From the NCBI GenBank assembly GCA_018902385.1, contig JABSSW010000012.1, forward strand, positions 744,001 to 808,000: a stretch of 64,000 nucleotides of DNA, written 5' to 3'. A program made the translations under genes and the position numbers. This DNA is from Physcia stellaris. Its lineage: Eukaryota > Ascomycota > Lecanoromycetes > Caliciales > Physciaceae. Below are positions 23,649-34,900 of this stretch, one piece after another. The number at the start of each line of letters is the position of its first letter. Position 1 is the first letter of the stretch. The notes beneath the pieces were generated by a model. The model did no database searches. It saw only the letters and a program-made list of their open reading frames with translations, and was not told the DNA's origin.

Positions 23649-24725
23649 ATGTCGTCAAATTGGCGTGCTAGGGACACCGCAATCGCGAGCGAGGCTACTG
23701 CTACTCCTCATATTGCTCGTCTTAGTTGGGTACGGCCTGGTAGTGGCGAAACAATATCCACACAGCCTACGGTCCCCACGGAAAGTACGAGACGTGACGA
23801 AGATGCAAAAAAAGCAATCAGCGAAGGGAGGCGGCTTTATATAGGCAATTTGCCCTATATGGCCAAAACTGCTGATGTCGCTGGAATTTTTGCTGGTGGC
23901 GATTATGTTGTGTGAGTCAAGTCTGGGTATTGCGCGCTGGAACATTCGGCTGACATAAGAAGGGAGCGCATCAGCATGTCTCTTGACCCGTTCACAGGGT
24001 GAGTAAAGCAAAGGAGCTTTATGTGAGGTTCCCAGCTTGACTGAAGCAGGCGTAACCCATCGTACTGTTTTGTGGATTTGCAAAACAAGCAGCAGGCGGA
24101 TAAGGCAATCGTGTCGTTGAATGGTCTGGTAGTTCTGGGCCGCCCAGTGAAGATAGGACCGGGCGTGGCCAAACCTGAGCGCGCAGGTTTGAGTGACAGC
24201 AGTCCGTCATGGAAGGGCGAGAAAAATCAATCCGAAGTCTCGTACGACAGATGGGAGAGAAACGACGCTGTCGACCACTGGGAAGGTTATACAGAGCAAG
24301 GTCGTCGTGTATTCGTCGGGGTCTACCACGGATGTCGAACCACTATGATGTCGAGCAAGGGGTACGACAATTTTTTCATGGTTACAACGTGTAAGTTTGG
24401 AAGCTTTTACGAGAGTATGTATGGCCATAGACTAACTGCGCCCAGTGAGTGTGTCAGTAAGGTCATTATTCCGCCAACTCAGGACAGAGGCAATCCACAA
24501 AAGCGTGGATGGAATGACCGCTATCTTTTTGTAGATTTTGCGACCGCTGATGAAGCCGAGCATGCTGTGAAGGCAATGAACGGTGTTCAGAGCTGGGGAG
24601 TCAAGGTTCGCGTCGCAATGAACGATGTCGGAGACTCCTGGAAGGTTGGAGAGAGACAAGCTTGGGATGAGGCGCAACTGGAGCTACAGACACCCGACAT
24701 TGTTCCGACCCCAGGCTCCGACTGA
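23649..24725 (+). pseudogene. two-RRM RNA-binding protein with an apparent one-base frameshift
   Basis: Four exons: 23649-23911, 23963-23998 (36 nt), 24050-24390, 24446-24725. RRM1 has RNP2 RLYIGNLPY and RNP1-like NPSYCFVDL; RRM2 has RRVFVGG and RYLFVDF. Exon lengths sum to 920 nt, one short of a multiple of three. The frame breaks inside RRM2 RNP2 at 24318-24321, a run of four G: upstream it reads RRVFVG, and LPRMSNHYDVEQGVRQFF continues only in the next frame. That frame then joins cleanly across the last intron. With a single missing G the protein would be 306 residues. All other splice phases agree and the protein is otherwise intact, so an assembly homopolymer error is as likely as a real mutation. 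Function beyond RNA binding is unknown. Confidence 0.75.
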
Positions 24726-25575
24726 ATGTACTGGTAGGATGAAAGGTACCATGATTGATCGAGTCTCGACAATCTAAGAGGGTCCGATACTTCTCTCGAC
24801 ATCAGTCTAGCAAGTCAGGCCCAATGTAACAGTGGTGACAAGGGTTGCTTCTCTCGAGCTTGCAGCTTCAGCTTCATAATTGCGGATGACTTGCGCCACT
24901 TTTACAAATGGTACAAGACCTTGTTACCATGAAAGGATCTTTGGGCTGTGGCCTGTGGGAAGTGCTGCTGTGTTGCCCCGGCGATTGGGTTAATCTTTCC
25001 CATTGGGGTCTCAGGGCAGCTGTCAGAGGTAGCTAGCCGGCCTAATTGAGGCTCGTAGCGTGAGACATGCGTCATTGTGCATTTTTTTCGCCAATGTGCT
25101 GATCGCAGCTGATGCTTCCCCCCAACGAGCGCACGAGCAGTATTTGCATTGACGATGGCCACTCATCCTCTTCCTATAGCTAATGATCACGAGTCAGGCG
25201 AGTCAGGCTATACTCATAAACAAAGCCCAAACCCTTTCACGCTCCCAGAAGCGGCCACCCCCACGTCACACCACAGGTCGGACCTTCACTTCATCCCAAG
25301 CACCCGAATTCATATGATTGCATAGGCTTTGACTCAAGGCCAATCATTACCCTACTCCTGGGCTTTATATCCAGCAAGAACCTGATACTTTCCACCTCGC
25401 AACATCAGTCGCCCCGAAACTGAGAGTCTACTTGTTCACCATCCTTCTGAACTTTCTTGGGGCCGGGATACACAATCTATTTGTCTTGCAAGTGAGTACT
25501 CGACCTTTATATTCCCATCTACTGAATACAAATTGGCAAGAAGGAACCTAGCTTACAAGAAGTAGACCATCCAAC
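24726..25575. other. intergenic; probable 5'-UTR intron of the next gene
   Basis: 850 bp. A GTGAGT donor at 25492, a TACTGAAT branch-like site and a CAAG acceptor at 25540 suggest a 49-nt intron in the 5' UTR of the SCOC-like gene. No other feature. Confidence 0.4.
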
Positions 25576-26117
25576 ATGGCAGAAACCATCAAACCACCCT
25601 CGCCCGGTGCCCGTCCTATCACTCCTATCCGTAACATTTCCGAGACCATGTTTCCCGTAACACTCATGAAGACCTCGGAGCAGAGCCATGCTTCAACCGA
25701 AGATCCAGAGCGTCTTGCTCGTCCTCGCTCGATCAGCCGCAAATCTAGCGGACCACTCATTGTCTCTCGCGATGAGCCCGATGTGAAGAAACATAGCGAA
25801 TACCCTCCAGACGATGCTCGAGGCATGAGTCCTCGCCGGAGCAGTGCGGAGTGTGAAGAAATGACTACTCAGACTCGGGACTCTATTCGACAGTGAGTTC
25901 ACCTACATCAATGTCATGATCATGGCTAAACTCCTTAATTTCAAGAACTGCAAGCAATCTCCAGTCAGGCCTTGATGCCATTACCGCTAAGATCGAGAGC
26001 GTTAAAGCCGAGTACGATCAGCTCGAGAAAAATAACCTTGCATTACAAGACTACATTGGGGGCCTCACCCGCAGCATGTCGAGCTCCACAATGCAGTCCA
26101 CCAAGGCGAAAAAGTAG
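25576..26117 (+). CDS. short coiled-coil (SCOC/Slo1-like) protein
   Basis: Two exons, 25576-25892 and 25946-26117, give 162 residues. The first ~105 residues are disordered, rich in Ser/Pro and charged residues (RPRSISRKSSG, SPRRSSAECE). The second exon encodes a heptad-patterned helix (LDAITAKIESVKAEYDQLEK then NNLALQDYIGGLTRSM). That matches the SCOC family (formerly DUF2205), whose human and yeast members bind ARL-type GTPases at the Golgi or endosomes. The assignment rests on this ~45-residue helix; other small coiled-coil families cannot be excluded. The ATG at 25576 (CCAACATGGC) is a good context. Confidence 0.65.
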
Positions 26118-26392
26118 TGAGCTCTCTTACGGTAAACATGGTACGATCAGCATCCGTATCTGAATCTTGGCGATCATTGCAGGCGTCCAAGCATGATAAA
26201 TGCACATAGGAAAAGCATCAGCCTTATTGGCTTTATACCCGGTATTGTTATTGAGCAAGGCGCTGGCTGGAAAGCGAACATGATGAGTTTACCCTAGCAT
26301 TAACGGTAATAAGGTACCATGCATCTGCACTTTCCATACCGTGGGTCGGGCGGCAGAAGAATACAAACATCGAACACAACCTGCTGCATTTC

Positions 26393-28393
26393 TTATTTCC
26401 TCACTCTCCTCGCGTGCCTGACAAGATTCTCAATCACCCCCTCAAACGCCTCCTTATCCCCCAACGCGGCATCCTTTCTCCTCAGCCAGTACTCTAACAC
26501 CTCCCTTGCTCTCTCCGTACACTCCTCTAGCTTTCTGACATGAGTCTTCAATTCTTCATCCGTAAACCCGTGCAACGCCGCCTCCGTAGTCGCACACAGA
26601 TGCTTCGTAGCCACTAGGTCCAGTTCCGGCGGCGGTGCAGGTCCTTTCCTGCGTTTCGACTTCGGCCCCCCGGAAACCTGCTGATCCAAGCTTACGGTTG
26701 ATGAGTTTTCCTGCTTCAACCGCGCCCCTCGCGAGCCATCTCTGCGGCTGCGGTCTGAAGACGCGCGGGAGGGACTATCGGTGCGGTTGAGCGTAGAAGG
26801 GAGGATGAGTTTCTTCTGCTTCGAGGCGGGGAGAATCTCGTCGAGGTCAACGGGGACGCCGAGAGACACGAGGAAGAGGCGGCGGATGCGGGAGCGGACC
26901 CAGTTCGGAGGCTGCAAAGGCGGAGGAGCGACAAGTTGGGCCCAGAGGGAGGCGGAGCGAGGTGTCAGGAAGATGGGATTGGGATTGGATGATTCAGAGG
27001 GGGTCGGTGTGGCTTTGGGGGATGGCCGAGGGTTGTCTTTGGTTGAAGGAAAGATGGCGTCGAGCTGGGGGTTCGTGGCTTCTAGGAGGTCGTCTAATAT
27101 GGAGATGGAGGAGAAGTCGATAAGGGGCTACGACAGCGGGTCGATCAGCTGGCGTTCACTCAGGCAGGGAAATGAAGGGCTTGTTGGGTAACGATATATG
27201 TACTGCAAGGATATAATTACTTACAAAAGGGGATTCTGGGATTGGTGCTGGTGTTTTTGGTGGTTCCCAACTTTCTTGTACAGTCTGAGGCTCGGGCGAT
27301 TGCTCGAAGCCTTCGTCGAAATCGCCAAAGTCCTCATCGCCAGCACCAGCCTCGAAGTCGTCAAAGTCGTCACCGAAACCCTCTTCAGCTTCTGATTGCC
27401 CTTGCAAAAGATCACCTGCTGTCTCTGTCACATTATCCTCTGAGCCATCCTCGTCCTCGTCGTAATTCATTGGACCGAAGCCACCGTCTGCAGCTATAGG
27501 GGAAGTACCCTCCAATGATGGTCTCCGTTCACCGAAGGCTAAACGTGTGGATCTACTCAAAGAAGAAGTTGGTAAACCTGACCCGGTCATTGGTTCGCTG
27601 GACAGCATCCAGGTCTAGATAGAAGACTAACCAGGTACATCCGCTTTCCTTTCAAGGACATCGGGCTCTGCGTCTCCCTTTCTTATTTCATACGCCTCGG
27701 TACCAGGGACTTCCCCGTGCGCTGGTTTCGAGTCTATCCGAGTCACCACCATTCTTGGTACTGGGACCTCCGTAGAGCTAGTACTTTTCGGTTCGCTGGC
27801 GGAATCTGCCTCGGGACTAGAAGTGGGCTTGATGACATCTGGTACAGCATCTGCATTGCGGATTGCATGAGCAGGAGTTCCAGGTACTTCGCCATGGCTC
27901 GGAGACTGAGGATCGATTTTTTCTACGACAGTCCTAGGTATGGGGTTTCCGCCAGGCGTCGATGTTCTGTCGGGTTCAGGCAGGCCTGAGCCACGTCTAC
28001 TATCTTTACCCTCAGGCACTATCTCAAGCTCATCAGGTACGGCGTCTTGGCTTCTCATTCTGTATGCTTCCGTGCCTGGAACTTCGCCATGGCTTTCGGT
28101 GTCATCAACCTAGTGGAAAGGAGAGCCTTAGCGTAATACACATAGCAAGACTAGAATTATTCACTGTTGAACCAACCTTTTCGACTCTGGTGGTGGGTAT
28201 CGGGGAACTCTTGCCAGAGGAGGACGACCGTTGACCTTCCTGCGCATCTGAAAAGACATCACCTTCGTTTTCGGAGTGTTCTGCGGGGTTATCAGAGCGT
28301 GTTCTCAAAGATATCACGGATACACAAACCCAATTCATGGGCACCTGGGTCTTCCAACTCCACACTCTTTCGAGGAGGTGCTAGCTCAGACAT
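26393..28393 (-). CDS. laa2: LAA2-like AP-1 accessory protein (DUF5102 family), apparent frameshift in exon 1
   Basis: Four exons: 28393-28177, 28109-27632, 27577-27225, 27127-26393. Downstream of exon 1 all phases agree. Exon 2 encodes three ~60-residue repeats built around HGEVPGTxAxxxR and DAxPD. Exon 3 has acidic Phe motifs (FGDDFDDFE, DFGDFDEGF) like those of clathrin-adaptor accessory proteins. Exon 4 has the conserved WVRSRIRRLFLVSLGVPVDL region and a C-terminal helix. Yeast Laa2 links Laa1 to AP-1 at the trans-Golgi. The ATG at 28393 opens a convincing N-terminus (MSELAPPRKSVELEDPGAHE through IRDIFENT) that stops at 28289. The protein resumes as RSDNPAEHSENEGDVFSDA one frame over. Total exon length is 3n+1. 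An alternative start at 28338 would avoid the break but gives an unlikely leader. Confidence 0.65.
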
Positions 28394-28666
28394 TTTGATG
28401 CTCGTTACTCAATACGAAAATAAGTGAAGGCTCACTGATAAGCTCTGTAAACTTTCATTAGTGCTTGGCAACCATTTCTCTGTTCCAAGCATTTTTGGAG
28501 AGATTGGCGTCAAACGCGCTAAATACAGCCCTACAGGCATCGCGTCTGGACTTCAAACAGATTTACGTAGTTTTTCTTGAGAACTCTCATTGCGCAGATT
28601 TAATAGTTCGACCTTCCGATTGTTCCAAAGTCGAAGCTTTCCTCTGAGGTAGGGGAACACAGAATC
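28394..28666. promoter_or_regulatory. shared LAA2/NSP1 divergent promoter region
   Basis: 273 bp separate the two start codons, so the promoters overlap. No specific element is recognised. Confidence 0.5.
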
Positions 28667-30810
28667 ATGGCCAATAACACTCCTAACTGGTCATTTGGTG
28701 CTCAGAGCAATAGCGGAGGCAATAGCAACCTTTTCGGACAAAATAATGCGAAACCCTCTAGCAATATATTTGGATCAACAAGTGACGCACCTGCGTCTTC
28801 GAGCTCGAATACCTTCGGTACAGCAGCCACTACTTCTGGAAGCGGAGGCTCGTCATTATTTGGCTCTACGTTGAACACAAATCAAGGGAATAACCCATTC
28901 GGCGGCGGCAGCAGCACAGGTGGATCAAGCATATTCGGAAGCGGAGGAGGCAATCAGTCAGCCTCCGCAGGCTTCAGCTTTGGAAAGAATCAACAGCCTC
29001 CGTCTCCTGCTACAACCCAGGCTTCCGCTCCTTTTGGAGCTGGCGGTACCAGTGGAGGTGGATTGTTTGGAAATATAGGAGGAAGTACTTCTTCTGCTGC
29101 TCCGTTTGGTGCTTCTACTCCTACAAGCAAACCTCCCTCAAGTTTTTCATTTGGAGGTCCATCAACGACGCCTGCTGGACCACCTCCTTCCAAACCGCTT
29201 TCTTTTGGCGTTCAATCAACGACTCAACAGTCACAGTCTACTGCACCGGACTCTGGTAACACGGCACCAGCATCAAATGCATCGTCTGGCTCCAACCTCT
29301 TTGGTAATGCCAACAGCAAGCCAGAGACTAGCCTGTTTGCACCAAATCAGTCTTCAAACTCATCCAATCCTACAACCTCTTCGCAATCCAGCACCAGCTT
29401 ATTTCCACAAGCTTCAGAGAGTTCTGGATCCAATATCTTTGGCAACCGACCTGAGGCACAACCTACCGCTGGACTTTTCAACAACTTAGGAAAGCAGAAT
29501 GATAATAAACCCTCCACTACCGATACCTCTAAAGCGGAAGCTCCAAAGCCTCTTTTCCAGAACCTTGGTGGGCAGTCTACCGCATCAGCCTCGTCTGCCC
29601 AGACGAGCGCCCCGTCTCTTTTCCCTAACCCGATTTCCAGTTCTGCATCGAATGCATCGAAGCCGTCATTCAGCTTCCCCTCTCTATCATCTAAACCTGC
29701 TGAATCGACTACGCCGACAACTACAACCTCTAGTCTCTTCAATCGCGGGGGAGCCCAAAATGCGAGCTCATCCAGTTCTGCGCCGGCTCCACCCTCAACA
29801 GCATCAACTGATATGTTCGCTAAGATTAGTAAACCCACTGAGAAGCCTGCGGAAGCCGTCAATGGCACGTCAGCTTTAAGTAACCCATCTCTGACGGCAG
29901 CACCTACGTCGTCTTCCAACCCTTTCTCCTTTCCCCCGGCAATTTCTACCCCTGCTGATCAACCCTCGGCGAGTAAGACTGCAGATCCTCCCATTGCAAC
30001 CGCGGGAAAACCGAACCTTGGAGCGTCGACTTCCGGTCCAGCACCGAGTGCACAATCAAGACTGAAAAACAAGTCTATGGATGAGATAATCACTCGGTGG
30101 GCCTCTGATCTTTCCAAGTATCAGAAAGAATTCCAGCGACAAGCGGAGACTGTCGCAGCCTGGGATCGAATGCTGGTTGAGAACAGCGACAAGATCCAGA
30201 AACTGTATGGTAGCACTTTAGAGGCACAGCGAGCAACCTCGGAGGTTGAGAGACAGCTCACATTAGTCGAGAATGAGCAAGCTGACCTTGAGCGTGACTT
30301 GGATGCATATGAGAGACAAGTTGATGAGATGATGTCAGCTCAGAAAGGCTTAGGAGAATCGTACCAAGGCCCAGATACAGAGCGGCACAGAATGTAAGTC
30401 GAGAATCTTTCGAACGTGGATTATCTAACAGTGCTCCAGGTACGATCTTGCGGACAAAGTCAACGGCCGACTCGACGAGATGGGCAAAGACCTAAGCAGC
30501 ATGATTGAGGAGATCAATGATGCGTCTTCGAACTTGAATAAGAACAATAAACCCGATGATCCTGTAAGCTTACTATCTGAGTTAATCAGTTGTCCTGTAC
30601 TGATCATGCTCTCAGCTATCTCAAGTTGTTAGAGTTCTTAACAGCCATCTCACTCAGCTTCAACAGATTGACCAAGGTGCTGCTGCATTGCAGCTCAAGG
30701 TAGCCGCGGCTCAAAAAGCTAGCTTGGGCATGGGGCAAACAAACGGATATGTTGGGCCAGCCAGCGACGCAGCTGATGGCTTTTATCGTTCTTTCATGGG
30801 GCGAAGATGA
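28667..30810 (+). CDS. nsp1: FG nucleoporin Nsp1/Nup62
   Basis: Three exons, 28667-30393, 30440-30563 and 30616-30810, give 681 residues. The N-terminal ~460 residues are low-complexity Ser/Thr/Asn/Gly with many FG dipeptides (SFGAQ, NLFGQ, NIFGS, SSLFGS, FSFGG). The C-terminal ~200 residues form the Nsp1_C coiled coil, starting around SMDEIITRWASDLSKYQKEF and ending in SHLTQLQQIDQGAAALQLK. Nsp1/Nup62 sits in the central transport channel with Nup49/58 and Nup57/54 and binds importins through its FG repeats. The acceptor at 30615 was chosen because it keeps the heptad region LSQVVRVLNSHL in frame. Confidence 0.95.
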
Positions 30811-31245
30811 TGTAGCATTAAATTGAAGCAGAGACTTCATAACGGAATGGACGGATACCCCTGGATGTTGACGGGATTAATCAATACCCTTTGTTTGTGC
30901 TTGCTAGTTCAACGAGTTCAGCGTTTATTGTACAGCTCGATCACCTCCCTCGCCAGTGAGATTATACGGCACTCAGAGCGGTGCGCAACGCTAATAGGTA
31001 GATGTTCAGTCGGGTTGTGTTTGTACTAGTAGAAGATACAGGAACGAATACATGTGATTGGAAAGGCTTCGCTGCTGGAAGACTGATCTTTCCAGCGAAT
31101 CCTCTCCACTATCAGGGAGGGTTTCTGTTTGATCACCTCGTCGTGCTTCACTTGTCTGCCCCCTCTTTCGAACCCTGGCTCATTCGGTCCTCACTAAACT
31201 GACTGTCAGCCATCTTGTACTTCTCGAATAGTTAAACCCCATAAG
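30811..31245. other. intergenic between convergent NSP1 and IF1
   Basis: 435 bp of 3' flanks. Nothing supported. Confidence 0.5.
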
Positions 31246-31644
31246 TTAGACGTACACTTGCTGGTCAAGCTCGTTCAGGTGTTTTTGGTGTTCCGCAATC
31301 TTCTCCTTCAATGCTGCAAGCCTGCAATCGCAATTAGTAAATGCTGATTCCGCGAGCTCTGATAAAATGTACTTCTCCATCTCCTTCTTGCGTACGTAGT
31401 AATTCTCATCTGCCTGTTCTCTCTTGTTGAAGGCATCTCTAGTAAGCAAATATCAGCAGCGCAGAACTCTACGGAGAAGCTGTCTGAATGCGTAATGCCC
31501 ATACCCTTGGGATGAGCCGCCAGATTTGGGAGCTCCAGTGTCTCCTTCGGCAAATCTAGCTGCCGATGTCGAGAGCGCACGGTAAGCTGGAAGAGGGGTT
31601 CTCAGGGCCGGCTTGACGCCTTGGATGATGATTTGTCGATTCAT
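31246..31644 (-). CDS. inh1: mitochondrial F1F0-ATPase inhibitor IF1
   Basis: Three small exons, 31644-31505, 31438-31373 and 31321-31246, give 93 residues. Residues 1-30 are basic and Ser/Ala-rich (RTPLPAYRALSTSAARFAEG), typical of a cleaved matrix-targeting sequence. The inhibitory region follows the Gly-rich stretch: DAFNKREQADENYYVRKKEM, then the helical EKLAALKEKIAEHQKHLNEL. IF1 blocks ATP hydrolysis by the F1 sector when the matrix acidifies. The length is typical of the family. The C-terminus (DQQVYV) ends right at a GTACGT that could be a splice donor, so a short extra exon is possible. It is divergent from the 14-3-3 gene. Confidence 0.9.
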
Positions 31645-32636
31645 TCTAGCAACAGTATCAGACAGACAGGTAGCGCTTTCAAGAAGGATAAATGCTGATG
31701 AGTGGTTTGAAGCTGGGATTGCTACGGAGCGAACGACATTTGGAGCGAATCTTTGTGGGAGGACCAAGATTCTCCAAATCACGTGAAAGCAGTGCTGCAG
31801 AGGTGCGATCTGAGGTGCGGAGACCACCGAAGTCTACTATCAATATCCTGCCCTCAATAGATTCAACACAGGATATAGTGAAGGCTCTTCGTATTTCTAG
31901 ATTACTACCTGCACGCCGAACCAACATCCCCTGACTGCTGCGATTGCCACAGAGTCTGTCTTAACACTAGCGAAATAATCCGAGAGCATACCGATGATAA
32001 GAGAACTTCTCCGCAAATGAAGCAGAGGTGAAATCGAGAAGGCCTCCTTCACATGTCGAGGCCACTAAGCAACGCAAACGAACAGCACAGTTGGATTGCG
32101 GTCAAACGGGTAATAATGAGGCTGATTCGGTGTTATCGTTAAGTCGCCAAGGCTTCTTCTACAATGGGTTAGCCGTCGATCATTTGGTCGAATTGAACGT
32201 CAACTTATCCCGGTCTAAGCCTCCAAACACGCTCAATCTTCTCTTTCAACTCCTCCATCTACGATCCAAAAGCTCTTCCCGTTAATAGACTAGCTATTCC
32301 TGCGACTTCCTTAAAGGTAAGTCTTTTCCAGCAGAAACCCTTCCAATTCCTTGCGTTCCTTGTCCTCACGATAGCAATAAGCTCGCCGTCAGGCGAAGGC
32401 TCCGCAAACCGTGTCGCAATCTGTGATCTGGCATCCCCTAGTGACCGACATCAGCGCTCGCGGACCGGCTTAATTCAGTTCGCTGTCATGCAACACAAAC
32501 ATCGATGATAGCACTATATCTATGTCCTTCAACCTAGCAAGCATTTGGTGTTATCGTCAGGCATCAGTAGGCTTACGAGTGTAACTTCAGGGGAACCCGA
32601 CCTTACAGAATTATTCCATTGAAGACCTAGACGACC
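31645..32636. other. intergenic between divergent IF1 and 14-3-3 genes
   Basis: 992 bp containing both promoters. Open frames here (up to 85 codons) lack ATG-initiated protein-like sequence. The 14-3-3 transcript probably has a long 5' UTR. Confidence 0.5.
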
Positions 32637-33646
32637 ATGCCGGATAGTGTGTATTTGGCTAAGCTGGCCGAGCAGGCCGAGCGCTATGAAGGTCAGTCGG
32701 CTGCGCTGCTGAAAGGCAACGTCATACTGACTGCAAATCGTAGAGATGGTGGAGAACATGAAAGCCGTCGCTCGAGCAGATCAAGAGCTCTCCGTGGAAG
32801 AGCGCAATCTACTTTCTGTTGCCTACAAGAACGTCATTGGCGCTCGACGTGCCTCATGGAGAATCGTCACCTCAATCGAGCAAAAGGAGGAGTCAAAAGG
32901 CAATGAATCTCAAGTTGGCCTCATCAAAGAATACCGTCAAAAGATCGAGGCAGAGCTAGCCAAAATCTGTGAGGATATTTTGGAGGTCCTCGACAAACAC
33001 TTGATCCAGTCTGCCCAGAGTGGGGAGTCGAAGGTCTTCTACCACAAGATGTACGCTTCATTGAAATCACTTGTAGTAATTATGCTAATGCATTTTGTAG
33101 GAAGGGTGACTACCACCGCTATCTTGCTGAATTCGCGCTTGGTGATAAGCGCAAGGAATCCGCCGACAAGTCATTGGAGGCATACAAGGCAGCAACCGAG
33201 GTTGCGACTACCGATCTTGCACCCACTCACCCAATCCGTCTTGGTCTCGCTTTGAACTTTTCAGTCTTCTACTACGAGATTCTCAACTCTCCAGATCAAG
33301 CTTGCCATCTCGCCAAACAAGCCTTCGATGATGCTATCGCCGGTATGTTCCTCTTTACCACCCAAATCATTTTGATTATACTGACAAGCGCTACAGAGCT
33401 TGATACCTTGAGCGAAGAAAGCTACAAAGATTCTACCTTGATAATGCAGCTTCTTCGTGACAATTTGGTACGTTTGACTGCAAGAGCTGTATATATCCAC
33501 CGTTTCACTGACATCTGACATAGACGCTCTGGACCTCGTCGGAAGCCGAACCTGCCGGTGGCGAGGGTGGAGCTGCGACTACGGAGAGCAAAGAGGCCGG
33601 CGATGCACCTCGTGAGAACCCGGAGCCGGAGAAGGCTGCCGAGTAG
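32637..33646 (+). CDS. 14-3-3 protein
   Basis: Five exons: 32637-32691, 32744-33050, 33101-33342, 33397-33467, 33524-33646; 265 residues. The classic signatures are intact: [13 protein letters not shown], the [20 protein letters not shown] block with the phosphopeptide-binding Lys/Arg, [11 protein letters not shown], and the C-terminal [14 protein letters not shown] and [16 protein letters not shown]. The tail is acidic and variable. It is a dimeric phosphoserine/threonine-binding adaptor in cytosol and nucleus. Filamentous fungi usually have two paralogues; which one this is cannot be said. Confidence 0.96.
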
Positions 33647-34900
33647 ATCTTTCCTATTTTCTTTTAGAGAAGCAATAACTGTTAAGCTTCTTCGCAAGGA
33701 AAATTAGAAATAGAGGACAGCAATCGAGGTGTCGTGCAGTACTCGCTGTTTTCCGGTATTTTAGCTACGGCTCTTCTTCCAGCATGGCGATGGGGGATCC
33801 TCCAGCTGGTAGTGTATCTACCAAATGAACATGATGAAGACGTGACTACGCATACAACTTGCAACGCCTTCTTTGTCGAATTACAAGCACTTTTACTGAT
33901 TGTCCTCTTTATCGAAAGGTTGATACTCGACATTAGGTAGGCTGATGCTCCTCTTGGGAAATGCTATCCAAGCCCAAAGCTACAGCACCTATCTACTATC
34001 ATAGCCCCTCGAATCATTGACCGCGATTAAGATGTTCGCGTTGCATTTGCTACAGCCTCCTCGCTTCCTCTATCATCGAGCGAAGGGCAGACGCAGTCAA
34101 TGCTATATTTAAATACCACAAGCCAGGCCAGCCAGCATTCATTTACGTGCGGACATTGGATCGATGCCGCTGCAAATTTTAGACTTGCTCTCTAAAGTTC
34201 AACCACCGGGAACGAGTGGAGCAACCTTACAAGAACATCCAGCAACCACATGCATTGAGAAATCAGAAAACTCTCTTTTAGAATTAGCGAAGCTATGAGG
34301 ATCCCTAATTGTAAGTTCTCACTATTGGGCCGAGATGACTCCCTATGTGCTGGTAGCAGGGTCCAATCTGAAAAAAATAGACCCGTATTTTCGACATGAT
34401 TTGGCTATTCATGATATCAACTTTTGCGCGATACCGCACAAGAGTAAGCATTGGCTGTGCAGCAGGCCTTGTATGCTCGAAGCTTTGAGCGAGGAGTCCT
34501 GGGACAGATATCAGAAGAAGTGAGAGCACCAGCCTGTGATCATCATCATTCTTTACATCATAAGAGAGCGTGGCAGTCATGTGGTAAGAAAATAGTACGG
34601 GCAGGTTTCCTTGGGAGCATGAGTACGAATCATATTGCAGCATCAACGCAGCCTCATGCAGGTGTGGTGGGTAGGACTTCAAGCTCAGCCATCTGTTGCT
34701 CATCTCCTACATTTTTCTCGATCGTTTTCATGACTTCTTTTGTACAGTTTTCATCCCTATAAATAGTCACATGGTTTCAAACAACTTGCTGATGTGAACC
34801 GTGGTATTATTCTTTAACCTCCATTGTGGGAAGTAATAGCTATTTTACTCGACCTCTATTTTGTCAAAATTTTCACAGACTCCCCCACTGCTTGTACACC
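33647..34900. other. intergenic upstream of the NLR gene
   Basis: 1.25 kb, relatively AT-rich, holding the 14-3-3 3' flank and NLR promoter. No adjacent small effector-like open frame is convincing. Confidence 0.5.
34758..34765 (+). promoter_or_regulatory. TATA-box-like element of the NLR gene
   Basis: A perfect TATAAATA lies 143 bp before the NLR start codon at 34901. Position and sequence fit a core promoter TATA element; this is inference from position only. Confidence 0.45.

Noticed and set aside
24050-24390. A small intron explaining the RRM2 frame change
   Set aside because: No GT..AG pair lies between RRVFVG and LPRMS; the two segments are directly adjacent.
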